From NCBI GenBank assembly GCA_951799425.1, contig OX637394.1, forward strand, positions 38,581,001 through 38,645,000: a DNA stretch of 64,000 bases, given 5' to 3'. A model generated the notes under the pieces. The model did not search any database and was not told the origin of the DNA. It was given only the letters and a program-made list of their open reading frames with translations. The position numbers and the translations under genes are program-made. This document shows positions 1 to 11,023 of the stretch, in pieces (within the stretch, counting starts at the first letter, position 1; every line of letters begins with the position of its first letter). This DNA is from Ilex aquifolium. Lineage: Eukaryota; Streptophyta; Magnoliopsida; Aquifoliales; Aquifoliaceae.

Positions 1-814
1 AAGGCCTTTGAGCTCAAGGCTACCGAGCTGGCATTTCCCAATAATGACCTTAAAGCTTAGGTTCAGGACTTGCAGGCGCAAGTGGAGAAATCTTCTGTTA
101 TTAAGGGTTTGGAGGCTGAGAAAGAGAAAATCGAGGATGAGGCCAAGAAGACCAAGGAGGAGCTCAGACTGAAAACTGATGACTGGGTTAAAGCTTGCAA
201 GGAGGCCTTCGAGGCTTTACATTCTTATGTGGCTATGAAGAGAGAATACGACATTCTGGCGGAAGTGAATGATACTTTTCAGAGCGAGATTGAAGTTGAG
301 AGAGCTGCCGTAAAAAAAAAAGGATGTTTTGATTGCCAAACTGGAAGATGACGTCACCACCAAGTGGGCCACTGGGTATCTTGCTTTTCAAGACCAAGCA
401 ATGCAGAAGTACCCAGACCTGGATTTTGAATTTGATCCTCCTTCGGATAAGGAGGAGAAGGTGCCAAGCGTTGAGAATGAGGTAAAGGTCTTGGTTTCCC
501 CTATTTTTGAGCTCGTTCCTGGGGGTGCTGAGGTACCTCCTTCATTAGTCAAGGTCCCGGCCTCTGTGGGTACTGGGGTGTCTGTTCCACCAACTGAAGT
601 CCCTTCTTCTATAGATTCTTTGGTTCCAGCCATTGTTTTCGACCCTAGGCTTCTTGAGCTACCTGGAGCTCCTGCTGCTCCTTCGTCTACTATTACTTCA
701 GAGGCTCCCGATCTTTCAGGGCCCCCTGAAATTTCTACTGAACTTCCTCCACCTGCTACCTCAGAGCTTCCCGAGCTGCCTGAAGTGATTCCTGATTCAA
801 CTGGCGGTGATTAG
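1..814 (+). pseudogene. C-terminal part of an antisense retrotransposon ORF (coiled coil plus Pro/Ser-rich tail)
   Basis: The plus strand carries the end of a reading frame that enters from outside the window. Residues encoded at about 70-330 form a charged, heptad-like coiled coil. A run of nine A bases near 312 coincides with a frame change, after which the frame from 329 continues to a stop at 812-814. That second part starts with an acidic stretch and ends in a Pro/Glu/Ser-rich, low-complexity tail. There is also an in-frame TAG at 58-60. The protein resembles the C-terminal half of the antisense ORFs found between pol and the 3' LTR in Tat-lineage elements. Function is unknown. It is not the continuation of the ORF at 1424-2586, which lies downstream of it, so two copies of such an ORF seem to be present. 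Confidence 0.5.
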
Positions 815-1423
815 GACCTCTGTTCTTATTTTGCTTCTTTTTTTTTTTTAGAAAAGAACTCTGAAACCAGCTCTTTATAAGAAAATAAAGAGGAAATGTA
901 AATGTTTTTGTATGTAAATTGATGGTGCCCTTGTGCTCTTCTGATTGTTGTGCTCTTCCATTTTGCCTACTCCCCTTTGCCCTCTACTTCAAGGAGAACT
1001 TTGTTCTTCTTGAAGTTTGGACGAGCTAAATAGCTAAAGATCTGAGCTCTTCCCTTAGTTACTTCCATTGCTTTACCTGAGCTCTGCCTAGATCAGGTTG
1101 AAGAGCACATTCTTGGGCAGACCTGATCTGCTTTTGTCTGAACTGATCTTAGCATAGCTGAGTTTCTTATTTGAGTTCTATATTTTAATATGGAAAGTGA
1201 CAATCTGATCGTTATTCTCGCCCACCTAACTTCTTAAAATGCCTCCACCGTAATGATTATGGAAATGCTAAGGGCCACCTGTCCGTCTTCGCATGTTTCT
1301 TGTCCCTTAAAATTCGGGATTCCCTATTATCTTTGTAAACTTTAGGATTCCTTATTGCCTACGAAATTTGGGGTTTCTTCTTCATCATTCTCTCTGAGTC
1401 TTCCTTTCTGTGTTTTGGTTTAC
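815..1423 (+). other. Non-coding spacer between two antisense ORFs of the retrotransposon
   Basis: No ORF of note. The stretch is T-rich after the stop at 814, as expected for a 3' UTR, and has an imperfect repeat around AGATCAGG/CTGATCT words at 1090-1160. The last 150 bases are pyrimidine-rich, like a plant 5' UTR leading to the ATG at 1424. I cannot place a clear TATA box. Confidence 0.35.
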
Positions 1424-2586
1424 ATGGCTCCATCTCTTTCTTCCTTGTTCAAACAGCAAGCCTAGGCCATGGTTGGCATGGCGTGGTACTCTGCCTTCTT
1501 GCTTCCTTATGCGCTTACATCCTTAGAGCTAGATGGAATTAAAAGGAGGTTCCTTCTGCCTGCTGACTTACCCCTCCAAGTTCCTACTCCTGATGAGCCT
1601 TGCAAATTATCTTCCCCCACAAGAGATTTTTTTTCCGAAGGCCCTTTTGAGATGGGGCTTCGTCTGCCCATCCATCCTTCCATTGGATGGATTCTAGCCT
1701 ATCTCGGGTTGTATCCTTCTCGTCTTTCTCCAGAAGGATGGGGTGCTATGATAAACTTTCTTATTTTTTGGCGTCTGCAAGGCAATGATGAGTTTCCTAC
1801 TCTTGCCGAGTTTCTCTACTTTTACGAACTTGACTACGACATGCCCCCATGCTTTAGTCGCTTCATATAGAGGCGCCACTTCGATCCTCCGTTGGTCCTT
1901 GACATCACTCATTCTCCTGAAGGTTAGACTCTGGGGATTCTTGGAGATCTGCTGAGTAGCAATGCGCACGTTCCCGAGTTCCTCGCTCTTGGGGGCATTC
2001 CTCTAGTAGAGGTAGAGGCCCGAGATCTGTTCTTCCATAAGCTGTGGGTACTGTGATTGTTTCTGACTGTGTTTTTTTGTGTACGTACCCCCAGTCTGAC
2101 CCTGCTGAGATGGTGAGAATTAGTCACGTGGCTCATGTTGAGCCAGTTCCCTTTTCATCGCTGGTTACCCCTCAGAATCTTCTTTGGTTCAGTGCCTCTG
2201 TTGCTTCTCTGGAGTTTGCCCTATACCCTCTTTCTCCTAATTTCGATGCAGATTCTACTCCTGCAGAGTCAGATGAGGGTGAGGATGTAGCTACTTCTTC
2301 GAGGAAGCGCAGAAGAAGTGGTAGTGCGTCGCCGCAGTACTCAGGCTCCTTTTCTGGTGAGATTAATTTCATAACTGCAGAGTTGAAGCTTGCTTTTGAG
2401 AACTCAAGCCTCAAGAATCAACTCTCTGAGATGAAGAAGGAACGGGACAAGCTGAAGGCAAAGAATGCCCTGTTGCAGTCTGTAAACACTCGGCTGGAGG
2501 AGGAAGTATTAGAGCTGAAGAAAAGGGTCTGGGGGTGTTTAGGCTTTACTGTCTCTCTTTCTCTAACTCGCAATACTTATGAATGA
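1424..2586 (+). pseudogene. Antisense ORF of Tat-type element, N-terminal part (putative gypsy-type transposon domain)
   Basis: An ATG at 1424 follows a pyrimidine-rich leader. The frame has a stop after 13 codons (TAG at about 1463) and then runs open to 1870. It includes a segment with GLRLPIHPS, then a YLGLYPSRLSPEGW-like part and a TLAEFLYFYELDY-like part. This spacing is typical of the Pfam family called putative gypsy-type transposon (PF04195, from memory). After further stops, a related frame at 2044-2586 gives an acidic, nuclear-signal-like KRRR region and a coiled coil (about 2350-2530). The end after the GT at about 2528 looks like a splice donor that runs into the minisatellite. 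Antisense position relative to pol matches known extra ORFs in Tat elements. Product role is unknown. Not likely to be expressed intact. Confidence 0.6.
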
Positions 2587-2685
2587 AATTTGCTTTTTTT
2601 CTTGATGCCTTGCTATGTTACTTTTGATAACTGGAATGTTTAGGCTGACGAGTCTTTTGCATTGAGAGCCTATTTTCCTTACTAA

Positions 2686-3045
2686 GCTGAGGAGCTTCAT
2701 CTTTTGCTTATGAGCTGCTCAGCTCATCGTTTATTTATGAGCTGAAGAGCTCATCTTAAACTGTGGAGCTCATTATTATTTTATGAACTAAAGAGCCCAT
2801 TTTTGTTTATGAGCTGAAGAGCTCATCTTTTGTTTATGAGCTGAAGGGCTCATCTTGAGCTGCGGAGCTCATTGTATTTTATGAGCTGAAGAACCCATCT
2901 TTTGTTTATGAGCTGAAGAGCTCATCTTTTATTTATGAGCTGCAGAGCTCATCGTTTATTTATCAGCTGAAGAACTCATTTTTTGTTTAAGCTGCAGAGC
3001 TCATCGTTTATTTATCAACTGAGGAGCTCATCTTTTGTTTAGGCT
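2686..3045 (+). repeat. 27-bp minisatellite, about 13 degenerate copies
   Basis: Units of about 27 bp with core GAGCTGAAGAGCTCATC followed by a TTTGTTTAT-like spacer repeat from about 2686 to 3045. Two shorter units end in GAGCTCATT. The core contains the palindrome GAGCTC and an inverted AGCTGAAGAGCT-like word. The array sits between the aORF segment and the end of integrase, possibly inside an intron of the antisense ORF. Confidence 0.85.
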
Positions 3046-3239
3046 AGTAGTGAAATGCTGACTGAGTTGTAACTTCTCACTTTTTTTATGGTGGCATTCT
3101 TACAAGAATTTACTGAAAAAATTTCTTCAAATGTTCGGCGTTCCAAGAGTGAGGTAAGATTTTTCCCTCCTCCGTTTGTAACTCGTAATTTCCGGGTTGA
3201 TTATTCTCGAAATAATGTAAGGACCTTCCTAGTTGGGAC

Positions 3240-4160
3240 CTAATTTCCCATGAGTAGGGTCCTTTTTTGCAGGAAGGATTTTTCTGAGTACCAGATCTCC
3301 GACTTTGAAGCTCCTGTGTCTGACCCTCTTGTTGTAGTATTTAGGAGGTCGAGATTTAGTAGAAGTGACTCATCATTATGCTTGGGCTCTGAGAAATCAG
3401 CCCTAGGGGATGGAATGCCAATCTCTACGGGTGCCACTACTTCAGTTCCAAATGCTAAAGCGAATGGCGTTTCCTGAGTCGCTGATCTGGCTGTGGTTCT
3501 GTAAGCCCACAATACTTCTGGGATGTGTTCTACCCATTTTTCTTTCAGAGCTTCGAGCTTGGTCTTCAAAGCTGCGTTTACTATTTGGATGGTTACTTTT
3601 GCTTGCCCGTTGGATTGAGGATGAGCCAGAGCTGAGAAGTAATTTTTTATTCCTAGCTCGGTACACAACTTTTTGAACTTGGGATTGTCAAATTACTTTT
3701 CATTGTCGGAGACGATTGCCCTGGGTATTCCAAACCTGCAGATCATAGATTTCCAAGTGAAGTTTTGAATTTTTGGTTCTGTGATTGTTGCCAAGGGCTC
3801 CACCTCTGCCCATTTGGTGAAGTAATCTACTCCAATAATGACAAACTTGCACTGTCTAGTGCTAGTGGGAAGGGGCCTGAGTATGTCCAGCCCTCATTGT
3901 TGGAAAGGCCAAGGGCTTACCACCGAGGTTAGGAGCTCTGGTGGGCAATGAGGGACGTTTGCGTGTATTTGAAAGACCTTACACCTTTTGACCACATCTG
4001 TAGCATTTTTGAGTATAGTGGGCCAGAAGTACCCTTGCCTTAGTACCTTTCCTGCTAGAGCTCGAGCTTCGATATGGTTGCCACAAATTCCCTCCTAGAT
4101 TTCCCTGAGAATGTAATGATCATCCTCGTCTCCTACGCATTTAATGAGAGGTGCTGAAAA
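3240..4160 (-). pseudogene. Integrase domain of Tat-type element (inactive)
   Basis: Translated on the minus strand, this contains an HHCC-like zinc region (GNHIEARALAGKVLRQGY, then RCKVFQIH), a GLDILRPLP segment with the first catalytic Asp, VSDNE with the second, and HPQSNGQAK at the third position. In the family the last motif reads GQAE or GQVE, so the catalytic Glu has become Lys. One Cys of the zinc finger also appears lost. There are several stops before 3668; the part 3668-3240 is open and ends in a short unrelated tail. The domain would catalyse cDNA insertion; this copy cannot. Confidence 0.85.
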
Positions 4161-4163
4161 GCC

Positions 4164-4409
4164 TCACTTATACAGGTTTCCTTGCAGGATCGTGAACCTA
4201 GATGACCTGGGTCTTAGTTTTGCGGCCTCTTTGGGATCTTCTGGCAAGGTTCCATTCTGAAGATATTCTCTGATTGGGTCAATCCAGCTAGGCGGGGACA
4301 ATACAGGGAGCACCTCTTTGTCTTCATGGCTTACAGATGATTCAGCTAGGTGTTCAATTGGGATTAGTCTATTCAGGCTCTCCTGAAAAGTTGTAGCAAG
4401 CCTTGCCAA
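4164..4409 (-). pseudogene. RNase H to integrase linker of Tat-type polyprotein
   Basis: An 81-residue open segment starts with an ALARLATTFQESLNR-like motif that normally follows the second RNase H. It includes a PPSWIDPIREYL motif and KLRPRSSRFTI, typical of the connector before the integrase zinc finger in this lineage. It is in the same order as the flanking domains but separated from them by stops. Confidence 0.65.
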
Positions 4410-4512
4410 AGCGTCCGCTTGGGAGTTCTCAGCTCTAGGGACATGCTTGAATTTTAACTTGTACGAACTTTTTGATCAATTCTTACACCTTTCGAAGGTA
4501 CAGGATCATTCT

Positions 4513-4923
4513 TTATTCCTTAGCCTCATATGTTTCCTCAATCTGCTTTATTATAAGCCAGGAATCGCTACAGATTATAAGCTGCTCTGCCTCCATTGAA
4601 TGTGCCAAATTGAGCCTAGTGATGACAGCTTCATACTCTGCCTCGTTGTTTGAAGCTTTGAATTCGAACCTGAGGGCGTATTCGATGTCTATGCCGTCAG
4701 GGGAGGTCAAGATCAATCCTGCATCGCTTTCATGGGTGTTAGCAGCTCCATACACTGAAAGCTTCCATGTGGGGAGGTCGGGTACTAGCTGGTTGGTTTC
4801 TGTGGATGTTTTCAGACCCGTGGTGAATTCTGTAGTGAAATCTGCCAGCACTTGTCCTTTGACAACGGTCCTGGTTTTGTATCTAATATCGAATTCGCGG
4901 AGCTTTACTGCCCACTTGACCAA
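4513..4923 (-). pseudogene. Second (archaeal-like) RNase H domain of Tat-type element
   Basis: The open segment contains VKGQVLADF, LSVYGAAN, GAGLIL-like (here DAGLILTSPDG), ASNNEAEYEA and ICSDSW, the strand order of a type I RNase H. A second RNase H of this type after the ordinary one is a known mark of Tat/Ogre elements. The first catalytic Asp (normally VDGA) is Tyr here (VYGA), so the site is probably dead. The Glu in NEAEYEA and the Asp in CSDSW remain. Confidence 0.75.
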
Positions 4924-4953
4924 CCTTCCAGAGGATTATGGCTTATGTAACAC

Positions 4954-6180
4954 CTATCTCATCGGCTGGTCTGTAGGAACTTCAATGGTATGAGCTTGAA
5001 AATAAGGTCTGAGCCTCCTTGCAACTGTGACCAGAGCGAGGACCAGTTTCTCCATCTTCGGGTATCTTTCCTTCGCCCCTCTTAGAGCTCTTCTGCAATA
5101 ATAAACTGGTCGCTGAGCCCTATCCTGTTCTCTAACGAGCGCTGCACTGGTTGAGAAGTCTGAAATAGCAAGATATAGGGTAAGCACATCTCCTTCCCTC
5201 GGGCTTACCAGAATTTAGGGTGTGCTAAGATAGTCCTTTAGGGCCTTGAATTCCTCCTCGTACTGTGTATCCCATTGAAAAGCCCTCTTTAGAACTTGAA
5301 AGAAAAGTTGACATTTGTCACTTGACCTAGACACAAAGCGACTTAAAGCTGCTATTCTTCCTATTAGGCATTGGACCTCTCTAGTGTTGGAGGGAGGTTG
5401 TATGTCTATTATCGCCTTGAATTTCTCTGGGTTTGCCTCGATTCCTCTACTTTTGACTATGAAACCAAGGAATTTCCCAATTGAGACCCCAAAGGTGCAC
5501 TTGGCTGGATTAAGCTTCATCTAGTATTTATTGAGGATTTGAAAGGATTCCTCAAGGTGCTTGATATGGAGCTCGGCTTTTAAAGATTTCACAAGCATGT
5601 CATCAATGTACACTTCCATCGATGACCCAATCTATTTTTGGAACATTCGGTTTACTAGACGTTGATATGTAGCTCCAGCATTCTTCAATTCGAATAGCAT
5701 GACCTCATAACAATATGTTCCCTGCTCAGTCACAAATGAAGTCTTCTCCTAGTCATTGGGGTCCATTCTGATTTGATTATACCCTGAGAAGGCGTCCATG
5801 AAGCTGAGGAGCTCATGTCCAGCCATGACGTCTACGATCAAGTCTATCCGAGGTAATGGGAAGCTATCCTTGGGGAAAGCTCGATTCAGATCAGTGAAGT
5901 CGATATAGAGGTGCCATTTGTCGTTGGTTTTTTTAACGAGGACCACATTAGCTAACCAGGTCGAGTAGTCTACCTCCCTGATAGCTTTGGCGTGGAAAAG
6001 ATTGTTAGCCTCCTCATTAATTACCTTTTGGCATTTTGGGGTAAAACTCCTTCATTTTTGTTTGATGGGCTTACAGGCTGGGTTCATCCTGAGCTTGTGC
6101 GTGATGACTGAGGGGTCAATTCCCTGCATATCTTCTTACTTTCAATCAAATACCTCCATATGCCTTCTAAGGAACTAAAC
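4954..6180 (-). pseudogene. Reverse transcriptase and first RNase H region of Tat-type element
   Basis: Minus-strand translation shows VVLVKKTNDKWHLYIDFTDLN, PLPRIDLIVD, FMDAFSGYNQI and, at about 5596-5620, YIDDMLVKS, the RT catalytic motif, still intact here. Then come KCTFGV, the thumb, and the start of RNase H with REQ, PVYYCRRAL and a KLVLALV segment. In-frame stops lie just before and after the YIDD block, for example near 5612-5640 and 5521. The order is normal for a Ty3/gypsy pol. Confidence 0.9.
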
Positions 6181-6347
6181 AAGGAGGTCTCTGAGCTCTC
6201 TAGGCAGCTTCAATCCCACATATATCGTATGCTCTGGCTCTTCGTCGAGCTGGATGGGCTCTAGCTTCTCCGAGGGCATAGGTCTTGAATCCAGCTCATC
6301 TCTCATGTCCAGCTCATCCAGCTAGATGTTTTCAACATCCTTCCTTT

Positions 6348-6965
6348 TCATTGATGCCATGTAGCATTCCTCACCACTCGTTGGTCTCCTCGGACCATCC
6401 CAATGTCGTTTTTAGTGGAGAATTTTATAACCAGGTGATAGGCAGAGGGGATGGATCTCATGGCATTGAGGGAAGGTCTTCCCAACAGAACATTGTCTAT
6501 TGAGGGGGCATCGACTACCAAGAACCTTACCGTATTGGTGGATTGGCAATGAGGGCTCCCCAGGGTGAGGATGAGTTGAATTGACCCTAGGGGTAATACT
6601 CTCTCCCCTGAGAATCCCAGAAAATGAGTTCTCATTGGTTCGAGCTTGTCCCTACCTATGTTCATTTTATCGAAAGCGGATGCAAAGATAATGTCGGCAA
6701 AGCTCCCGTTGTCGATTAAGACCCGATGGACAGTCCTGTTAGCAATGATAGCTTTTACCACCAAAGGATCATCATGGGGTTGCTGGTACCCCTCCAAGTC
6801 TGCATTCGAGAAAGTGATGTACATGTTTATCCGAGGTGCCTTGGTCACAGTCTGCACTTCTAATATTTTCTTGGTCCTGACCTTGCACATGTGGGCTTTT
6901 TTGGATGAGTTGGTTTCCCCACCACCAGTGAATCCTCCAGAAATCATCCTGATCTCTCTCATCAA
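6348..6965 (-). pseudogene. Aspartic protease domain of Tat-type element
   Basis: A 205-residue open segment has the retropepsin-like strand HRVLIDNGSFADII, followed by LLGRPSLNAM, the usual second hallmark (LGRxxLN). The catalytic triplet reads DNGS, where the family often has DxGS. It starts with a basic linker from gag and runs to a stop at 6348. It would process the polyprotein. Beyond the stop the acidic linker to RT is broken. Confidence 0.8.
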
Positions 6966-6989
6966 CTACTAGTGTTGTGCAGGAGCTTG

Positions 6990-8550
6990 CTACTGAGGTG
7001 CTGGGGGAGGGTGAGCCCTGTTCTGATTATCATGTGCCACAAAGCGGCGTAGCTGCCCTCGTTGAATCAGGAACTCGATTTCCTTTTTCAACTGGATGTA
7101 ATTATCAGTGAGGTGGCCATGGTCTATGTGGTACTCACAATACTTTGTCGCATCTCTTTTTGCTCGGTCTGCCTTCATCTGAGGTGGCCACCTCATGAAT
7201 TTTTCATTATGTACTTCATAGAGGATATGGGATATCGTAGCTGTGAGTGGAGTCAGTTGCCGAGGTGCGTACCTCGGCTACAGTTCTAGTTGCGGAGGAC
7301 CTAGGCGATCCCTGACATCTCCCCTTCTTTTGGGGGAATGATCTTTGTCTCTTCTTGGAGACCTGTCTCAGCCTTTTTCTTTTCTGGGACTTTAGTCCCT
7401 CTTCTTTTCTTCTTTCCCTTTTTTCTTCTGCGTGGATGAGTTCCCTGCTTTAGAAAGAAAGCCTATTCGCCATTAATGTACTTTTCTGCCTTGGCAGACA
7501 CCTCCGCCATACTGGCTTGTTGGTTTTTAGATATGGAGAACATTATGTCCTTCGACTGTACTCCCAAGCCGGCGATGAAAGTAGTGATGGCGAATTTTTC
7601 ATCTGGAACGTACACCTTCAATAATTCTGAGTTAAACCTTTGGACATAAGATCGTAGGTTCTCGTTGGGTCCTTGGTTCACATTCAAAAGATAATAGCTC
7701 GGTTTTTGGTAGGTCCAAGCTCCTATGAAGTGTGACACAAAGGATATGGAGAGCTCTCTGAAAGAGGAGATGGACACCAGGGCCAGCCTGTTGAACCACG
7801 CTAATGCTGAGCCCTTTAACATGATGGCAAAGGCTCGGTATCATACAGGGTCTTGTTATCCATGCAACTCCATTTGGTTCTTATAGGTGTTGAGGTGAAC
7901 CATGGGATCTTTTGTACTATCAAAGGCCTACATCTAGGGCATTCTGAACTTCGGAGGGAGGTGGAAATGTCGTACATCATCTATGAAAAGGGACATTCTG
8001 CTGCACCAGGGCATCCATCGTTACCGGGATCTTACCTCTCACAGCCTCCATGTGGTTGAGTTCTTGCCGGATCTCTGTAAAACGATGTTCCCAATATTGT
8101 TCTCTTATTTGCTGCTGGAAAGGGAGAAATTCATTTTTCTCAGTCCCCCCATTCTGACTTTGTACTTATTTGTTGTCTTCATTCCTGGGGGGGTAGATGA
8201 AGAGCATGGCCCATGGCTTGGCTATGTTCGCCCCCTTCGTTAACCTCCCTTAAGGGATCGATTCGTTGATGCTCCCCTTATAGAGGATCATCCTGGGCTG
8301 GTCGTGTCTTTTGAGGACGTTGTACGAGCTTCAAGAGTTCTTCGTTCTGTTGTAGTAAACGTCGATTGACTAGGCGAAGAGCCTCCAGTTCGTTATTTGG
8401 AGGGGGGTCCACCATGGGAGGATTAGTCTCAGCGGTGGGCAAGAATTCTTGAAGATTTTCTTGTTGTCTTCCGCTGGTGGCTTCCTGCTGGTTCTGCAAC
8501 CGCTGAGGATTCAACTGGCTTCCGCTCATATTGCGCGTAGAGACCATCAA
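6990..8550 (-). pseudogene. Gag of Tat-type element (broken)
   Basis: The start codon on the minus strand is at 8547-8550 (MMVSTRNMS). The N-terminal 90 residues have a Gln-rich part and a leucine-rich helix. The retrotransposon gag core is at 7822-7463 (LKGSALAWFNRL ... FIAGLGV ... AEKYI). A zinc-knuckle-like segment (CEYHIDHGHLTDN) lies at 7196-6990. Frames are separated by stops. The plus-strand element at 11024-12514 encodes the same protein with high similarity, so both belong to one family. Confidence 0.8.
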
Positions 8551-8589
8551 TTACTGAAGAAAATCAGTATATTTGTAACAGGAACAGTT

Positions 8590-8612
8590 GTTCCCACAGA
8601 CGACTACCAAAC
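8590..8612 (-). promoter_or_regulatory. Primer-binding-like site next to the LTR
   Basis: On the minus strand, directly after the LTR end, the bases GTTTGGTAGTCGTCTGTGGG align with GTTGGTGCCGTCTGTGAGAA at 10961-10980 of the plus-strand element. This is the expected position of the tRNA primer site. I do not assign the tRNA. Confidence 0.55.
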
Positions 8613-9179
8613 TGACGGTGTGTAAAACGTGATTGAACAAAATAGGTATACTATGAGATTTGATCTGAGCTACAAGGCTCTCGGGAATAATGAGGCAACT
8701 TTTGGGAAAATGGGTGGATTTCACAGAAGAGTTATAACGGTTTACCAATTCGGGAGCTCGGCTAATCCACTCTTTAATGGAGTCTCTTGCTCCTAGGAAT
8801 TATATTGAAGATTAAGAAGGGATTACACAGTCTTCTTCGTAGTATTCTCATTGCTTGCCTCAAAGTGAGGACTTTGTACAGTATTTATAGCTTAATTCCT
8901 AGTTCCATGGGGTCTAGGGCGAGATCTTCACCTTTTTCTTGTAACGTTTTGCTTGATTTTAGGCGATAGTTTAGGTGGTTGAGGTTCTTGCGCCTAGACT
9001 GGCGTTTACTACCATTGAGGGGGCGCTTAGTGGTTGCTAGCCGTCTTCCACTTACTTTCTTTGAGGTGCAGGTCGAGGGAGCCTAAGGTCTGGGCCTCCG
9101 ACCTCGGGCTTTTTTGGCTAAGCTCCCTTCCTGACATCAATACCCGAGCTCAGACTTGGAATTCTTCTAGGTATCATCA
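8613..9179 (-). repeat. LTR of the minus-strand Tat-type element
   Basis: On the minus strand the LTR begins TGATGATACC (9179-9170) and ends CCGTCA at 8613. It shares the start TGATGATACC and an internal block around GAGCTCGGCTAATCCACTC with LTRs at 10360, 24266, 34615 and 38736. The bases beyond 9179 are TCATT; the partner TSD lies outside the window. Confidence 0.75.
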
Positions 9180-10012
9180 TCATTGGTTTTTTTTAAAAAT
9201 TTTATTAATTTTTTTAAAAAAAATTTTTGATTTTGAATTTTTTTCTTGTATTATGTTTAAGCATATGATGTCATTGGTTTTTTTTAATTTGTTTTTTAAA
9301 AAATTATTTCAAATTTTTTCCTTATTTTATGTTTAAGCGTATGGTGTCACCGATTTTTTTTTTTTAATTTTTTTTGTACATACATCTGAAATAGAGTAAT
9401 GTAATAGATTATGTTAAGGGTAAAATTATATATTTGTTATACATAATATGATAAAATATATGGTTGTTTGTGGGACCCACCATAGTACCTATTGAACTAA
9501 CAAACATCAGAGGGGATTAAAATGTTTTCTATTACCGGTACTAATTTTCATGAGTATTGAAAATGTAAGGAATACATTTCTCCATACCTTCCATAATAAA
9601 AAAAGTAGAATGATGAAAAGTTGGAAGAATCAATAAAATGTCTTGTTTGGTGTGGAAAATGAAAAGAATGGGAAAATGGAAGAATTAGGCTTCCTTCCAA
9701 TGTCTCAAAATATAATTCTTCAAAATTGGGAGGAAAAGTGAAATGAAAATTAATTATATGTGTTGAAATAAATGTTATTTATTTTTATATCTTAATATAT
9801 GCAATATTTTATTTATCTATTATATGTTATGTACATATTAATTTTATGCATAAATACAATGATAAAATATGCATGTATATTTTTTCGTTCTATTTTTTCA
9901 TTCATACCAAACAAAAAATGATTTTTCCTAGTTTTTATCTCTCTTACCAAATAGGAAGGAGGAAAAGAAAGATTTCTCTCTTGAAGCATATCCTTACATT
10001 TTTTTTTTGTTT
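9180..10012. other. AT-rich intergenic sequence with a probable MITE
   Basis: No gene seen. Long T runs occur at 9187-9370. At about 9645-9925 a TGTTTGGTGTGG word faces ATACCAAACA in inverted orientation with A-rich arms, as in small non-autonomous TIR elements. Ends and TSD are not clear. Confidence 0.35.
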
Positions 10013-10194
10013 GAGTAATGTTATTTGGATTTAAAAATCTAACATAATTTGTTCACATAATGATGTGGTTTTAGTAGAAACATTGGATCAACATCAAGTT
10101 TTAATGTTTGATGGGGGCCTACAGTCAATCCAAAGACCATAGTGAATTAGGTCAACAAATTTGGTCAATAAATCAGGTCTCAATAGCATTGTTC
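10013..10194. mobile_element. MULE-type MITE, 182 bp
   Basis: The left end GAGTAATGTTATTTGGA and the right end (reverse complement GAACAATGCTATTGAGACC) form imperfect terminal inverted repeats. The size and ends match the 181-bp copies at 39568-39748 and 57578-57758. Flanks are T-rich, so the TSD is not convincing here. Confidence 0.6.
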
Positions 10195-10359
10195 TTTTTT
10201 TATGGGATAATTACAATGACACCCCTTCTTGTTTCTAACAATTTCACTGGACCCCTTACTTTTTCTGAAATTTCAATGACCCCCGAGTCAGAATTGTCAA
10301 CTGAATAAGACTACCAAAATTTTATCTTGTCTAATTTACCCTCACATTGTTTTGACTAC

Positions 10360-10960
10360 TGATGATACCCAAAAAATGTCTAAGGTTGAGCTCGAGTATT
10401 TACTTCGGACCTTCCTAGCTCAGACATTCAGCTCGTCTTAGTTAGCTAAGAAACTTGAGGTCAGACCTCCAGTCCCTGTAACTAAAACTCCACAAGGGCA
10501 GCACAAAAGATAACTAGCGTCCACCCGAGTGCCACCCAAGTAATAACAACAGTAACATGCGTATATCTAGGCAGAAGAGTCACAACTGTCCCAACACCCT
10601 CCACAGCCGTTGCATGATAGTACCAACCGTTACAAGGAGGAGGCAGGGATCTCGCTGAAGATCAAGCGAAGCCCTGGATCAACTATAATAAGAGGCATAA
10701 CCCTCAGCAGAAAAGAAACAAGAAATTGTAGCCTAATCCAATACTCCATGTAATTCCCCCTTTATCAATATATTTCTTAGGAGCAAGAGACTCCCTTGAG
10801 AGTGGATTAGCCGAGCTCCCAAACTGGTGAAGCACTATAAACTTCATGTGTGTTAACCCCCTTTCCCTTGTCCAAATCTTAGGAGCCTAGGAGCTCAGAT
10901 TGAGTTACTCAGTACCCATCGATTTTTTTTCTTTGCTCTATCGTGCTACAAACATCATCA
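10360..10960 (+). repeat. 5' LTR
   Basis: The LTR runs from TGATGATACC to CAAACATCATCA. Most of the substitutions against the 3' LTR are scattered single-base changes. A terminal inverted repeat TGATGAT/ATCATCA is present. Confidence 0.93.
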
Positions 10961-10980
10961 GTTGGTGCCGTCTGTGAGAA
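10961..10980 (+). promoter_or_regulatory. Primer-binding-like site
   Basis: The bases directly after the 5' LTR (GTTGGTGCCGTCTGTGAGAA) are in the position of the tRNA primer site and resemble the TTGGCGCCGTCTGTGG consensus familiar from plant gypsy elements. Confidence 0.7.
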
Positions 10981-11023
10981 CGACTGTTCCTGTAAAAATT
11001 CTACTGATCATCTTTAGTAATTG

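Larger units (their letters stand above)
1..9179 (-). mobile_element. Tat-type Ty3/gypsy LTR retrotransposon, decayed, cut by window edge
   Basis: Reading the minus strand from 9179 downward gives one LTR (8613-9179), a primer-binding-like site, gag, an aspartic protease, reverse transcriptase with RNase H, a second RNase H-like domain and integrase, in the Ty3/gypsy order. The second RNase H and the plus-strand ORFs beyond integrase (1-2586) are features known for the Tat lineage. Stops and frameshifts break every domain. The other LTR is not in the window, so the element continues to the left. Family assignment is inferred from domain order and motifs. Confidence 0.85.

Noticed and set aside
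1424-2586. Host gene with a coiled coil on the plus strand
   Set aside because: The domain is that of plant gypsy-type transposon proteins and its antisense position fits a Tat element; stops show decay.
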